From Hyperoplus lanceolatus (taxonomy: Eukaryota > Chordata > Actinopteri > Uranoscopiformes > Ammodytidae), in assembly GCA_026929865.2 (NCBI GenBank), contig CM049417.1, forward strand, positions 17,008,501-17,072,500: DNA of 64,000 nt. Reading direction: 5' to 3'. This document shows positions 9,479 through 19,722 of this stretch, one piece after another; the first letter of the stretch is position 1; every line of letters starts with the position of its first letter. The notes beneath the pieces were generated by a model. It had not been told where the DNA came from and did not search any database. It worked only from the letters and a program-made list of their open reading frames with translations. The translations under genes and the position numbers were made by a program.

Positions 9479-10735
9479 AACTAGTACTACACCGGGTGTT
9501 ACTTCAGTGGTTAGGGTAAGAGCTGAGACACATTTTTGTTTGTTTGAAGCAGCTTTCTTAGCTTCCTCATCTGCTTTTGCATTCCCCAAAGTGATGTAAT
9601 CTGTCCCTTTTTGATGTGCTGCACATTTACACACTGCAATGGCTTTTGGCAGCATAACAGCCTCTAATAAGTTTTCTATCAGAGGTCTGTGTTGAATATC
9701 TTTGCCTGATGAAGTTATCATACCTCGAGCCTTCCATTGCTGTGCGAATGTGTGCAACACAGAAAAAGCGTATTGGCTATTGGTAAGAATAGTAATGCTT
9801 TTACCACATCCTGCTTTACATGCTTCCGTTAAGGCAATTATCTCTGCAGCTTGTGCTGATAAATTCCCAGGTAGTGCTGCAGATTTAATTATTTTGTCAG
9901 AGGTTACAACAGCGTATCCTGTAGCGTTTGTCCCATCAGGATTCTTTTTAGATGAGCCGTCCACAAACATTGTCATATCTGAATGACTTAACGGTTCGTT
10001 TTTAAGGTCTGGCCTGGGCAGACCAAGTTCGGCTATTTCCTGTAAGCAATCATGTGGTACTACATGATTTTCGCCGTCTGTTTCAACTGGTAATAGAGCC
10101 GAGGGATCTAATGTGGTACACCTTACTATCGTTAGATGAGGGTGAGACATTAGAACAGCCATACAGGATAAATGCCTTGACGGAGACAGAAATTCTATTT
10201 TAGTCTGTGACAAGATAATGTGGACTGCATGAGGAACTTTAAGTGTAAGCTCATGAAACAATACCACTGTTGCAGATGCTTGCACGGCCATTGACACCGC
10301 GATGACTGTCTGTACACATGTTGGAAGTGCACGTGCAACCGCATCCAAACGTGAGCTGTAGAAAGCTATTGGGCGTTGTTTATCTCCATAAGTTTGTGTT
10401 AAAACAGAAGCCATATAACCGTTTCTACAGTCCACAGTTTGAGTGAATGTCTTTGTATAGTCAGGCATGGCCAGCACAGCAGAGCTCACCAGTAGCTTTT
10501 TTACATTAACAAATGCCTCTTCAGCTTCCTCTGTCCACGTCAGTTTTGCTGACGCGGCCATGGCCTCTCCATAAATGAGAGAGCTAAGGGGGACCACTTG
10601 CTGAGCATAGCTGACTATCCAACTCCTACAGAAATTAGTCATTCCCAAAAATGACATCATTTGTCTCTTTGTCAGGGGTTTTGGTGCATTCAAGATATCT
10701 TTTCGTGCATCGTCGAGGAATCGACCTTCTTTTTT
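9479..10735 (-). pseudogene. pol: RT connection domain and RNase H
   Basis: The frame continues from RT after the L1-like insertion. It opens with KEGRFLDDARKDIL and LGMTNFCRSWI (RT thumb/connection), and continues with an AFYSSRLD tether and RNase H from about 9970. RNase H residues are D in MFVDGSS, E in SAQAAEIIAL and D in GNAKADEEAK. The third catalytic aspartate, normally in TDSxYA, is Asn here (LTNSQYA; codon AAT at 9779-9781), which should abolish or cripple catalysis. The domain runs without a stop into the VRK kinase. That shows the kinase was expressed as part of the Gag-Pol polyprotein. Confidence 0.9.
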
Positions 10736-11160
10736 TAAATTGTATTTATTGAGTTTTTCAGGTTTTATACAGGGAAACAAAACAAAATGCTTGTTAAGTT
10801 GAGGAAAGTTAAGATAATAACGGATCAACTTAATTATACATGGCATCTGCTAGGTTTTGCTATGTGGCATAGGCAGTACAGCATATCTCCTTAAATTACA
10901 GCATCAATTACGTGTTGTATAGGGAAAGGATTAATTCCGTATGACATAATACACAGTCTAGATTACACAAAAATTATATGTGCCATCCAATTTGACATCT
11001 CTTATAATCGGGTTAGAACAGACAGGCAATAAAGGGTGGCCCGGTAAGTAACAACCGGACCCAAGAGAACCGTAGAATACACATAACATTTTGAGTGATC
11101 ATGTATAAATAAGAGCTTTTTGTATACTTTCCAAATAATTAACAGATAAGATGAAGATGC
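10734..11160 (-). mobile_element. L1-like 3'-end insertion in pol
   Basis: About 427 bases of non-retroviral DNA are flanked by a 17-base target-site duplication, ggaatcgaccttctttt, at 10717-10733 and 11161-11177. Read on the minus strand it ends in AACTCAATAAATACAATTTAAAAAAAG, a poly(A) end with an AATAAA signal, as left by L1-type target-primed insertion. It carries no recognisable coding sequence and is probably 5'-truncated 3' UTR. The net insertion is 444 bases (148 codons), so the pol frame is the same on both sides. Confidence 0.85.
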
Positions 11161-11944
11161 GGAATCGACCTTCTTTTGACAAATTGTAACCTAAATATTT
11201 TACTTTAGGTTGCCATAGTTGTAGTTTATTTTTACTGACCTTGTGACCTTGGTCTGCCAAAAACTTTAGTAATGCAATTGTATCACTTTTGCATGTCTCC
11301 TTGTTGTCAGAAGCACATAGTATGTCATCAACGTACAATAAAATTTGACTGCCCCCTGGTGGGTTGAATTTAGCTAGATTGTTTGACATTACTTGAGAGA
11401 AGATAGTTGGTGTTTCACAATACCCCTGAGGTATTCGAGTGTAAGTGTACCTTTTGTTCCTATAGGTAAATGCAAACCAAAACTGACTGCTTTTGTCCAC
11501 AGGTATGCTAAAGAATGCATTACTTATGTCAACTACTGAAAAATAGGCACTGGATGGTCTGAGATCATTTAGTAAAAGGTGTGGGTCTGGCACAACAGGT
11601 GCTCTAGCAACCACAGCTTTATTGACTGCTTGTAAGTCCTGTACCATTCTCCAGCCTGTAGATGGAGCTGCTTTTTTTACAGGAAATAGCGGAGTGTTAC
11701 ACGGTGAATCAGGACATTGTACTATGACCCCAGCAATTTTGAGATCCTCTATTATTGGCGCAATACCATCCTCAGCCTCCTTTTTTAAAGGATACTGACG
11801 TTGGTGCGGCATAATAGTTGTTTTTGCAGTGATTATTACAGGTTTTACATCTCTGATTAACCCTACGTCAGCCGTCCCTTTGGACCATAATTTCTCAGGT
11901 ACAGTGGATAATTCATTCTCCTCATCAATAGTCAATTCTAGCAC
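11161..11944 (-). pseudogene. pol: Retroviral reverse transcriptase (fingers and palm)
   Basis: About 260 residues of RT. Landmarks are PLFPVKK, GWRMVQDLQAVN, VVDISNAFFSIPV (first catalytic Asp), RIPQGYCETPTIFSQ, the YVDD box with LLYVDDILCAS (residues 204-207, about 11324-11335) and KVKYLGYNLSKEGRF. All three catalytic aspartates are present. The frame is the same as that of protease and the 2H-like segment, separated from the latter by a single TGA at 11954-11956. It was split from its connection domain by the L1-like insertion. Confidence 0.95.
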
Positions 11945-11956
11945 TTCAATGGGTCA

Positions 11957-12500
11957 GCGCTGTTTATTTGGACATGTCTCTGGACAGTCCAGATGAATAG
12001 CTGGTTTTGCAGTTACTCTCCATTGTAGTGTCATCTTGTAAGCTTGCAATCTATGGCTGAAATAACAACCTGAGTCTAGTTTTTTCCAATTCGTCTCTCC
12101 CTCACATTGGCTTACAAACAAGCCTATTTCTTGCCAAGTATCTGTCTTTGGTTTAGATAAGGAAATATGTGGCTCTGTGTGCGTCCTTGATAACTTTAGA
12201 TAGTAAGGGTTCAGCTGGGCGTGCACACCACATCTATTATCTTTGTCCCAATATAGATTTGTTAGTGAAAATGACGTTTGTGAATACTTCATCAATTGAG
12301 CCTCAAACTCACTGTCTGGGCCTGGTTTTTGTCTGTAAAGCAGAGTAACATGCATTTCGTCTGCTGTTATGAAATCAGCTACAGGAGAGACTTTTTCTTT
12401 AACCAAATCAGATAATGGCCCAGTTACTGCCCCTGGGCCCTTGCCAGTTAAGTCAAGGGTGTAGTAATATCTTGGATCACCCGCCTGTTGTTGAATATAC
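11957..12500 (-). pseudogene. 2H-phosphoesterase-like segment between protease and RT
   Basis: About 180 residues not belonging to standard PR or RT. Two H-x-[T/S]-hydrophobic motifs are visible, MHVTLLY (His near 12352) and EPHISLSK (His near 12169), 61 residues apart in a strand-rich context. This is the signature of the 2H phosphoesterase superfamily, whose viral members include enzymes that cut 2-5A and so block RNase L. The distance is a little short for the family and I see no other diagnostic motif, so the assignment rests on the two motifs. It could instead be a lineage-specific structural domain. It is contiguous with PR upstream and ends one stop codon before RT. Confidence 0.6.
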
Positions 12501-12877
12501 AGGTTCTGAAGCCTCCGTGCTTCCAACCCGGTCTCAACAGGTACTACAGAAATGTTAAATGCTTTTAACAAGTCACATCCCGACAGATTACACGGGCAGA
12601 CACTGGACAGTATGATTTGTGTTTCAAGCTGCACTGAGCTTTCTGGGTCTGTAATTTCACATTTTTCTCACAGATATTCTGGATGAATTCTGCTGTTTGC
12701 TGATTTAACAAATATTTTGTCATTTGTTGCTTTCAACCATGGGACAGAATCAGGCCTCACTACAGAGCGTGTTGCTCCTGTGTCACAGAGAAATATTACA
12801 GGATTTCCTCCAAGGTTTAAAGTGATAAATGGTTTGGTATCGTTTAAAAGCATGAAATGTGCTTGGGCTAGACACAC
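12501..12877 (-). pseudogene. pro: Retroviral aspartic protease
   Basis: The active-site strand reads PVIFLCDTGATRSVV with the catalytic DTG (about 12786-12778). The C-terminal part has NLSGCDLLKAF in the position of the family's GRDLL helix. The frame is continuous with gag upstream and the 2H-like segment downstream. An in-frame TGA (12665-12667) falls inside the domain, after HPEYL, and is more likely decay than regulation. The listed start is arbitrary because the frame is open upstream of GTG at 12877 to a TAG at 12956-12958. Confidence 0.85.
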
Positions 12878-13021
12878 AATAAGGCTGTGAGGGGCCTCTT
12901 GCTCCTCCCAGCATTTGAGATATTCTGAGAAATGCTCACTCTCACTCTCACTGTCCTACTCTGTCTGGCCATTAGGCTGTATTTCACCTTCACTGTCTTG
13001 CTCTCTTGGATTCTGATCTAG

Positions 13022-13569
13022 TCATAAGTCCCTTTTCTCTTTCTGATACTCTCTTTCTTTCCGAGGGTGGGGACAGTTGCGTCGCCAGTGATCTTCCTGG
13101 ACGCAATTGAAACACCCAGTTTGCTTTTTTTCCTCTTTGGCCTTTCTGTCTTTCCCACCTTTCCATTGCTTTCTATTACACTCATCTCTCCCGCCTTTTG
13201 CAGTTGCCTGGAAGAATAAATCACCTGACTTCTGGAGCGGTGTGCCTTCTGTGTTTACAACGTAAATGTTAGTGCGCTGTCTATCTTTATCTCTGTTTTT
13301 CTTGCTCTCCTTCTTTCTTTCCTGCTCCTTGTGTACCTTTTCAGCGTGTAAACAATGTGTTACAATTTCTTTGAGATCTTTTGAGTTCCAACCGACTAAA
13401 TGTAAGTGAACAAAGTCTCTGATGTGAGGTAACACTCCTAACAACAACACATTTTTGAGCTGTTGGTTGTAAGGTGCATCTGGCATGTCCCCTGGATCTG
13501 GAATTGGTAAGCCACTGTTTAGAGCAAAGATCTTAGACAATCTGCCATAATAGCTTTCTACATCCTCAT
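13022..13569 (-). pseudogene. gag: gag remnant: capsid C-terminus and nucleocapsid
   Basis: The open frame begins at the fusion with the LTR stump and encodes the end of capsid (VESYYGRL, LLLGVLPHIRDF, LKEIVTHCLHAEKV). A highly basic linker and one zinc knuckle follow, CFNCVQEDHWRRNC (Cx2Cx4Hx4C, 13073-13114). The first stop is TGA at 13022-13024. A second, TAG at 12956-12958, follows in the same frame after an acidic stretch, and protease follows in that frame. One of the two may have been the natural gag-pol readthrough stop, as in gamma- and epsilonretroviruses. Matrix and most of capsid are missing. Confidence 0.85.
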
Positions 13570-13570
13570 C

Positions 13571-13609
13571 CTATGTTATACAATCATGGAGAAATATATT
13601 TTGTCAACA
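13571..13609 (-). repeat. Stump of the 5' LTR
   Basis: Thirty-eight bases opening TGTTGAC match the start of the 3' LTR with two mismatches, then pass directly into gag at 13570. The rest of the 5' LTR, the primer-binding site, leader and 5' gag are deleted. Confidence 0.8.
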
Positions 13610-13614
13610 AAAAC

Positions 13615-14302
13615 GTAAGGCTATTTCATCGTTTTGGAGCTGCAACCGCAAAGGCTTGATCTCCACTAGCCTTGAACCTGAGACAAGCAAAGTATCAAGT
13701 TCATCTCTTTTTATTTTACTTTTTTATGGTGAGAAGAGAGGAAACAGTGTAAACAAGACAACACACAAGCCAAAGGACAATACGTTGGGTGACACAATAG
13801 GAAAGGACAGCAGCAGTGAGAGAGTGAAACAACAAAAACAGTAGAGCAATTATGAAGATGTAATAAAGAGGAACAGAAGTTGAATATGGTATAACTGATG
13901 AGAAAGATAAGTCTTTGTGTGTGTGTGTATGTGTTTGTGCGTGTATGTGTTTGTGTGTGTGTATGTGTATCTCTTGTATGTGTTTAGTTTCTCTTTCTTG
14001 TGCAACTTTATTGCAATGTTTCTTTGAAATGGCTTTGAAACCAGTTAAAATATATAATGTTGAGTTTACATTTCTAAATGTTATTTGGTTGTCGTTAACA
14101 TATACTATAGATTATTGGGAAACATTGATCGAGCTCTTAATGAATGATGAAAACTATTGCACATGAAATTCAACATAATGTGCACAACATAAAATAAATT
14201 AAATAGCTACATGGGAACTGTTGTTGTCTGATGGCCTCTTTCTTTTCAATCTTAAAATATGAAGTTGAGAGTTCTAATACAAATGTTACACATGTGTACA
14301 GA
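13615..14302. other. Unassigned flank with a degenerate GT repeat
   Basis: Host flank to the right of the retrovirus. It contains an imperfect (GT)n tract at about 13914-13971 and AT-rich sequence, with no supported gene. Confidence 0.5.
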
Positions 14303-14667
14303 CAATATATCCATCCATCCATCCATCTTCTACCGCTTGTCCCGTTAGGGGTCGCGGGGGGGCTGGAGCCAATCCCAGCTGCATTGGGCGAGGGCAGGGT
14401 ACACCCTGGACAGTTCGCCAGTCCATCGCAGGGCCACATATAGGGACAGACAACCATTCACACTCACATTCACACCTATGGTCAATTTATAGAATCCAAT
14501 CAACCTATCCCCATTGCATGTTTTTTGGAGGTGGGAGGAAGCCGGAGTACCCGGAGAGAACCCACGCGTACACGGGGAGAACATGCAAACTCCACACAGA
14601 AAGGCCCCGGGCAACCCGGGATTTGAACCCAGAACCTTCTTGCTGTGAGGCGACTGTGCTAACCGAC
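14303..14667. repeat. Common fish interspersed repeat starting with (ATCC)n
   Basis: After a short (atcc) run, the sequence has the landmarks of a very abundant teleost repeat: accattcacactcacattc, a gcatgttttttggagg block, cccacgc and acatgcaaactccacacaga, ending near a cgaaccc-like box. It has no open coding potential of its own. I recognise the pattern but not the element's formal name. Confidence 0.7.
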
Positions 14668-15039
14668 AATATAATGATGGGGAATTCATAAAGTCTTGAC
14701 TTTATGTTTCAAAAAAAAGAAAAACTGTCTTAAAGGTTGAACAACTAGCTACCTCTCAGCCAGGGTACTGCAGGACATTATGAAGATAAAATGCATTTAA
14801 CATCCAGCAATTCACATTTTATAGCCCTTTATGGTTACGGTCATTTAGTACAATGACCATTCCTTGTAACCAATATGTAGCTATAAACAAAGTAGGTCAT
14901 GTTTTGATTCACCATGCTGTCATAGGTAGGAACTAGGATTGCTTGGATAGATAATGTCCCAGGTAAGATTAATTTCACTTTTTTTGTGTTGAACTCATAG
15001 GACCACATTGTTTTTGTAAATGTGGGTGAAGTGCCAACG
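14668..15039. other. Unassigned; resembles sequence 3' of the sulfotransferase
   Basis: It contains ccagggtactgcaggacatt, similar to ccagggtactgcagtacatt at about 31274. It may be a remnant of sequence downstream of an older tandem copy. Confidence 0.3.
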
Positions 15040-15317
15040 AGGAAGTTTTATAGGCCGTCTAGGCTTCTACCCAACTGAGCACCTGTCAGTTGATAAGCCA
15101 GGAGGCGTGGCTGATTTGTAGGCCACAGCCTGGAGGAGGATGTTTTCAACAGTCTATTGATTGCTGCAACATATGGTTTTATATGTCCTCTAAAAACACT
15201 TGTTAAGATAAGATTTCGGTACGGTAGAAACAGTATCCGCATGTTTCTGAAGTCTGAGTTACTGACCAGTGGTTTTCTCTCAGTATCAAATCATCTACCA
15301 GAGAAGTATGCAGAAAG
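15040..15317 (+). other. Putative 5' non-coding exon of sulfotransferase copy 1
   Basis: A block ending gcagaaag|gttagtg (donor after 15317) is clearly similar over about 270 bases to 39950-40205, which ends gcagcaag|gtgagtg. Each block lies upstream of one sulfotransferase copy, and the similarity continues a few bases past a good splice donor. I infer a shared 5' untranslated exon plus promoter region. The intron to the coding exon at 27505 would be about 12 kb and packed with transposons. Confidence 0.45.
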
Positions 15318-15843
15318 GTTAGTGATGTTATAACTTATTATATTTTTTAATATTAAAGCATCCAATAGTGCTTGTTGAATTCATTTTAATTTATTTATTC
15401 AGTCATCATCACTAGGTCTGTTGCAGTTATTACACGATTTCCTGATCATTTGAGCTGATCATTTTCCCAAATTGTTAGATTTCATATTAGAGGGACATTT
15501 CCTGTAAAATATAACGTATTATTATTTAAATGTTGATATTTAATCATATTGGCTCCTATGCTCAATATATTATGAATTATGTAGGTCTGCTCTGTGCAGG
15601 TAAGATCATATTTTGTATGTTTGTTTCATGTAATGCAAAAAAAAGGAAAAAGAAAAACACTTCAGGACACTATTGGGCAATGCGTGTGAAGAATTTTTTG
15701 TCTTTGGATTAGTTAATATTAATATTATTAATTCATGGCCTTTTTCAGTTTCATCCGTGTGTCTTTGTCACAGACAATAATTCACCAATTGATAACCATT
15801 GGTGCTTGTTAATGATTTCACAAGCTTAGTACTCTTTTTTGAG

Positions 15844-16624
15844 TATAGAGACAGTGCATGAAATAGGCAACGCCCATGGCCACGCCCATCGTGGGGGAAA
15901 ACATTGAACAGCGCTCCATCCACTTTGTATTGAAGGAGACCTGTCTTCTGCAAACAAACTTAATTAAAACGTAATCGAACATCCATTTAAGAAAAAAACG
16001 TCACTTTCTTGAAAGCCACGACTCTTGTTTGTCTATATGAGCTGTTTTTGTGAAAAATAATTGAGTGGTTTTCAATATTGAGGTGTTTTTGTCCGGTCGG
16101 ACCGGGTCAGACCCATCGAGGGGGAAACCGTTCCATTCACTTTGTATTGAAGGAGACCTGTCTTCTACAAACAAACTTAATTAAAACTTATTCAAACATC
16201 CATTTAACAAAAAACCGTTACTTTCTTTAAAGCCATGACTCTTGTCTGTCCATACGAGCTGTTTTTGTGAAAAATAATTGAGTACTTTTCAATATTGAGG
16301 TGTTTTTTTCCCGTCCGTGAGGGTTAGCCTACAGCAGAAGGCTAACATTAGCCTAGCATACAGCATACATTAGTTAAGAGTTTTGTCTCGATATTGAAAA
16401 TTACTCAATACTTTTTCACAAAAACAGCTCGTATAGACAGACAAGAGTCGTGGCTTTAAAGAAAGTAACGTGTATTTGTGAAAGCCATGTCGTATTACGT
16501 TTTTATTAAGTTTGTTTGCCGAATACGGGTGTCATTCAATATAAAGTGGATGGAGCGCTGTGTATTGTTTTCCCCCACGATGGGCGTGGCCTCAGATTAT
16601 GACGCTTTATGCACTGTCTCTATA
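15844..16624. mobile_element. Foldback MITE with TA ends
   Basis: Long inverted repeats begin tatagagacagtgcat at 15844 and end atgcactgtctctata at 16624, extending about 230 bases inward. An extra direct copy of the inner part occupies about 16100-16330. No coding capacity is seen. The size and TA ends suit a Tc1/mariner-class or related non-autonomous element. Confidence 0.75.
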
Positions 16625-16747
16625 GTTGTGTGTTAAGCAGGAAGTCATTTCAGGACACTAAGGGTGTATTCACACAGGGAAAGTCCACGCCCTGGGCATA
16701 GGCAGTATAGGCAAATGCTAGGGGCGCATCCATCCGCAGGGGGCGCC

Positions 16748-17177
16748 TGTTAGGTTTATCCAACTTGCTTGTAAGACAAGGAAACCACGTGCTAGTTCAG
16801 TCAGACAAATGAGACAGACACAATGATAGAGTGAGACCAAATGATCATGTTACTTGCCCTAGGACAAGGAGAGAGGTTTGGCGCAACTGGTGTTACGTCG
16901 CCAATCCGGAACCAACTCTGAACCTCATTCTCCTGTCCTGGTGCTTTTATTCAGTCACACTGGTGCATACAGACATGAGTTTGTGTGTGCGTTACAACTA
17001 ATGATTGACTAATGTCTCTGAGAGCTTGTTTGTTTATCCCAGCTGGGGCATAGCAATATGTTCTGACCAGGTCACTTCTGGCCATGGCGATCCCAGCACA
17101 CATAGTTTTAAACGACACGTCATGTATCAGCTTATTTTGGATCATGGTTACATAATGAAAAACATTAACCCCTTACA
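16748..17177 (-). mobile_element. Solo LTR of 430 bp
   Basis: It starts TGTTAGG and ends CCTTACA, with a perfect 5-base target duplication gcgcc at 16743-16747 and 17178-17182. A minus-strand AATAAA (about 16944-16949) suggests a minus orientation. It is unrelated by eye to the retrovirus LTR at the left of the window. It would have formed by recombination between the two LTRs of a lost retroelement. Confidence 0.8.
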
Positions 17178-17182
17178 GCGCC

Positions 17183-18341
17183 TCTACAAAAAATGAAAAA
17201 TAAATGGGCTACCAAAACTTTATTTAAATTTTTTTTACTGTCAATACTATAATTTTAAAATATGACAACTACTGAGGATAGACAAACTATAAAAAAAAAA
17301 TTGAAGCGCCCCCCCCCGCCCCCCCCGATAGACTCTTCCAGATTTGGTATCTGAACGGTAACTTCCGGAAGGAAAGAGCGCACACCATGTCAAAATGACA
17401 AAGCTCTCTCGTGCCAAGGGAAGACTGAAAAGGAAAAGAAGAGGAGGAAAAACGTGACAAAGACAGAGGTAGGCCTACAGTGACGTTAATGTGATGAATG
17501 AATAGTGTGCTGCATTGTTTTAGCCGTTGTAGGAGCAGTGTGTTAACTTGCTAGCTTACTTTTGGAAGATGGGTAACGTTACTCCCAGCTTAAATTCATC
17601 AGAGACATTCAGAAAGATTTTTCAGGTAGCCTACATCCCCTGTCATAATTTGCCAAAGTTTGCACTGCTTGTAATGGTTATTAGAACGCTATTCCTTTTC
17701 CACTATAATTAATGGTTGTCAACCTTGGGTTTATTGTGTTAGTTTACATCAGTGTTAAAAGTGCACAGTATAATAACTAACTGTTAATATTGCATACCTG
17801 AGGCAAGTCAAGTTTATTTGTGAGGCACTTTTCAACACAAGGTAAATCAAAGTGCTATACATAAAGCCATGAGATATCATCAGAAGGCTTGATCCTGATT
17901 TAATAAAAAGCAGGAGCAAACTTTTCCGTTTGATTGTACCTTACCTAGACCTATAGCTTTCCATTAGTTACTGCTTCTCTTCACTCTGGTTGGATGCTGA
18001 ACTCAGCATTTCATTTTAATGACAAGAGTTTAATCTTATCTAATTTCCATTTTAAAGCTTTTCATCATGTATTAATATAAATAATGTAACAACATGTATA
18101 CTTCTCTTTTCAGGTTTTCATTTGAAATACTTTGAGCCACCTGTCCTGCAGACATCATCTCCACCTCAGCACAGCCCAGTGATGCAGCATGAGGAATAAA
18201 GGCTTCACCAATAGACCCAATGGAAAGAGTAGTCAGGCTGTAGCAAGGTGAGGTGAGCTTGTTGAGATATGAAGATGAGGTCTTAACATCTAAATGTAGA
18301 CAGCTCTCTGTTGGAATCAAGTTAAATAGCAGTACAGACCA
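17183..18341. other. Unassigned intronic or intergenic sequence
   Basis: Poly-C and poly-A runs lie near 17300. A short stretch at about 17811-17880, aagtcaagtttatttgtgag and following, is typical of a common fish retroposon end. Nothing else is supported. Confidence 0.45.
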
Positions 18342-19722
18342 GGGGCCGGTTTCCCGATAACGTCATCTCTTAGCGAGCTACGAAGACTCCTACGTTATGA
18401 CTTACCAAAGTTGTTTACCTCTGTAGTCGTGGTTCCCGAACGGTGTCTTAGGAGAAACACTCCGAACGTCATTCGTACACTGCTGAAATCGGTTGCTCAG
18501 AGTTCGACTTTCCATTTCCTGCTCATTTCATGCGCTGCTGCATCTGTATGCTGCCTAATCAAATAATACATTAATTTGTTTAATCATCATCTGTGTTTTG
18601 GACCTCTTGTTTTATAATCTAAGTATCTTTATGAACACTGATCACGTTTCGTGGTGGGTCAGTAATGAAACTAAAAGTAGATATAATTTCGCTAATAGCC
18701 TATATAAATAAACAGACGGCCCAAACAGCGTCCAAATGAGCTAAAATCCTAAATACAATGAACAGTAACATGGCACACTTATTTTAAGGTAAGCTTTAAT
18801 TGATTATTAATTAATTTTTTCACACGTTTACATGTTTTGAGGCGGAGAATCCGACGCACTCAGCTGACAGCTCCGCAGTGTGTGGAACACACAACCATGG
18901 TCGAATGTACTACCATAGCCTATACTGATTTAAAAAGGGTAGCCTAGGCTATAGAAAAATATAGAAACAGCTGAGGAGATTAAGATTGTTTCCAGCAATT
19001 ATTTTCTTCATGAATGTGTGGCAGTTCCATGCGCAACAGGGATGTCACTCGTGTCCGTTTTACGCATGGTGCTTTAACGGAAGGAAATGTGGGGGTTTGT
19101 ATCTCTGGCGATGCCACAGCGATCGCAGGGACTTCCACTTGTGTCATTAAACTTATACATCTGACTGTATTTCATATCAAAGGGACACAGCGATGACTGT
19201 ATTTAATAACAAACTGATAAAAACGATCCGACTGTAGGCTAGTATCACTTATAAAGTATTTTCATATTGACGGACATCGCATCCATTCAGTTAATGCTGA
19301 TTGTCAAGTCAGTTAGATGACAATGTACTTGCTCATATAGTTTGAACACTTTGTGAATAAGAGTGAATGGTATTCTGCTAAAATATCAAATAGCCTACTT
19401 TAAATGTGATATACGCTATATACAGTTGGATCGTTTTTAACAGTTTGTTATTAAATACAGTCATCGCTGTGTCCGTTTGATATGAAATACAGTCAGATTT
19501 ATTTATTAAATGACACAAGCGAGAGCTGAAACATCATACGGTAGAGCTAAGAAGGCTCTGCGGGCGCTTCAGACCAACCTTACCAACGTAGGACGTACGA
19601 AAGAGATTCGTAGCAAAGAACGTTTCGGGAAACAGGCGAAACGTTAAGTAGGAACTCTACGTAGGGGTTACGAATGACGTAGCGTTAAGAAGGCTCTAAG
19701 AAGGCTTTGGGAAACCGGCCCC
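18342..19722. mobile_element. 1.4-kb MITE with ggggccggtttccc termini
   Basis: The ends are exact inverted copies (ggggccggtttccc and gggaaaccggcccc). A second inverted pair inside, about 19163-19235 against 19424-19500, forms another foldback. No transposase is visible, so it is non-autonomous. The superfamily is not certain. Confidence 0.7.

Larger units (their letters stand above)
438..13614 (-). mobile_element. Endogenous retrovirus with extra enzymatic domains in pol
   Basis: A degenerate minus-strand provirus. Reading from high to low coordinates it holds a 39-bp stump of the 5' LTR, gag with one CCHC zinc knuckle, protease, a 2H-phosphoesterase-like segment, RT, connection/RNase H, a VRK-type kinase, an OARD1-like macrodomain, integrase with a C-terminal domain, a two-part env with a furin-type site and a CX6CC motif, a polypurine tract and a 3' LTR. 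The CX6CC envelope, the GPY-type integrase tail and the single zinc knuckle suggest a class I (gamma/epsilon-like) relative. A 5-bp repeat (aaaac) at 438-442 and 13610-13614 is a candidate target-site duplication. Two later insertions interrupt it: a CR1/L2 LINE in env and a 444-bp L1-like insertion in pol. Stops, frameshifts and a 5' deletion make this copy non-functional. Even without the insertions, it would be unusually long for a simple retrovirus. Confidence 0.9.
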
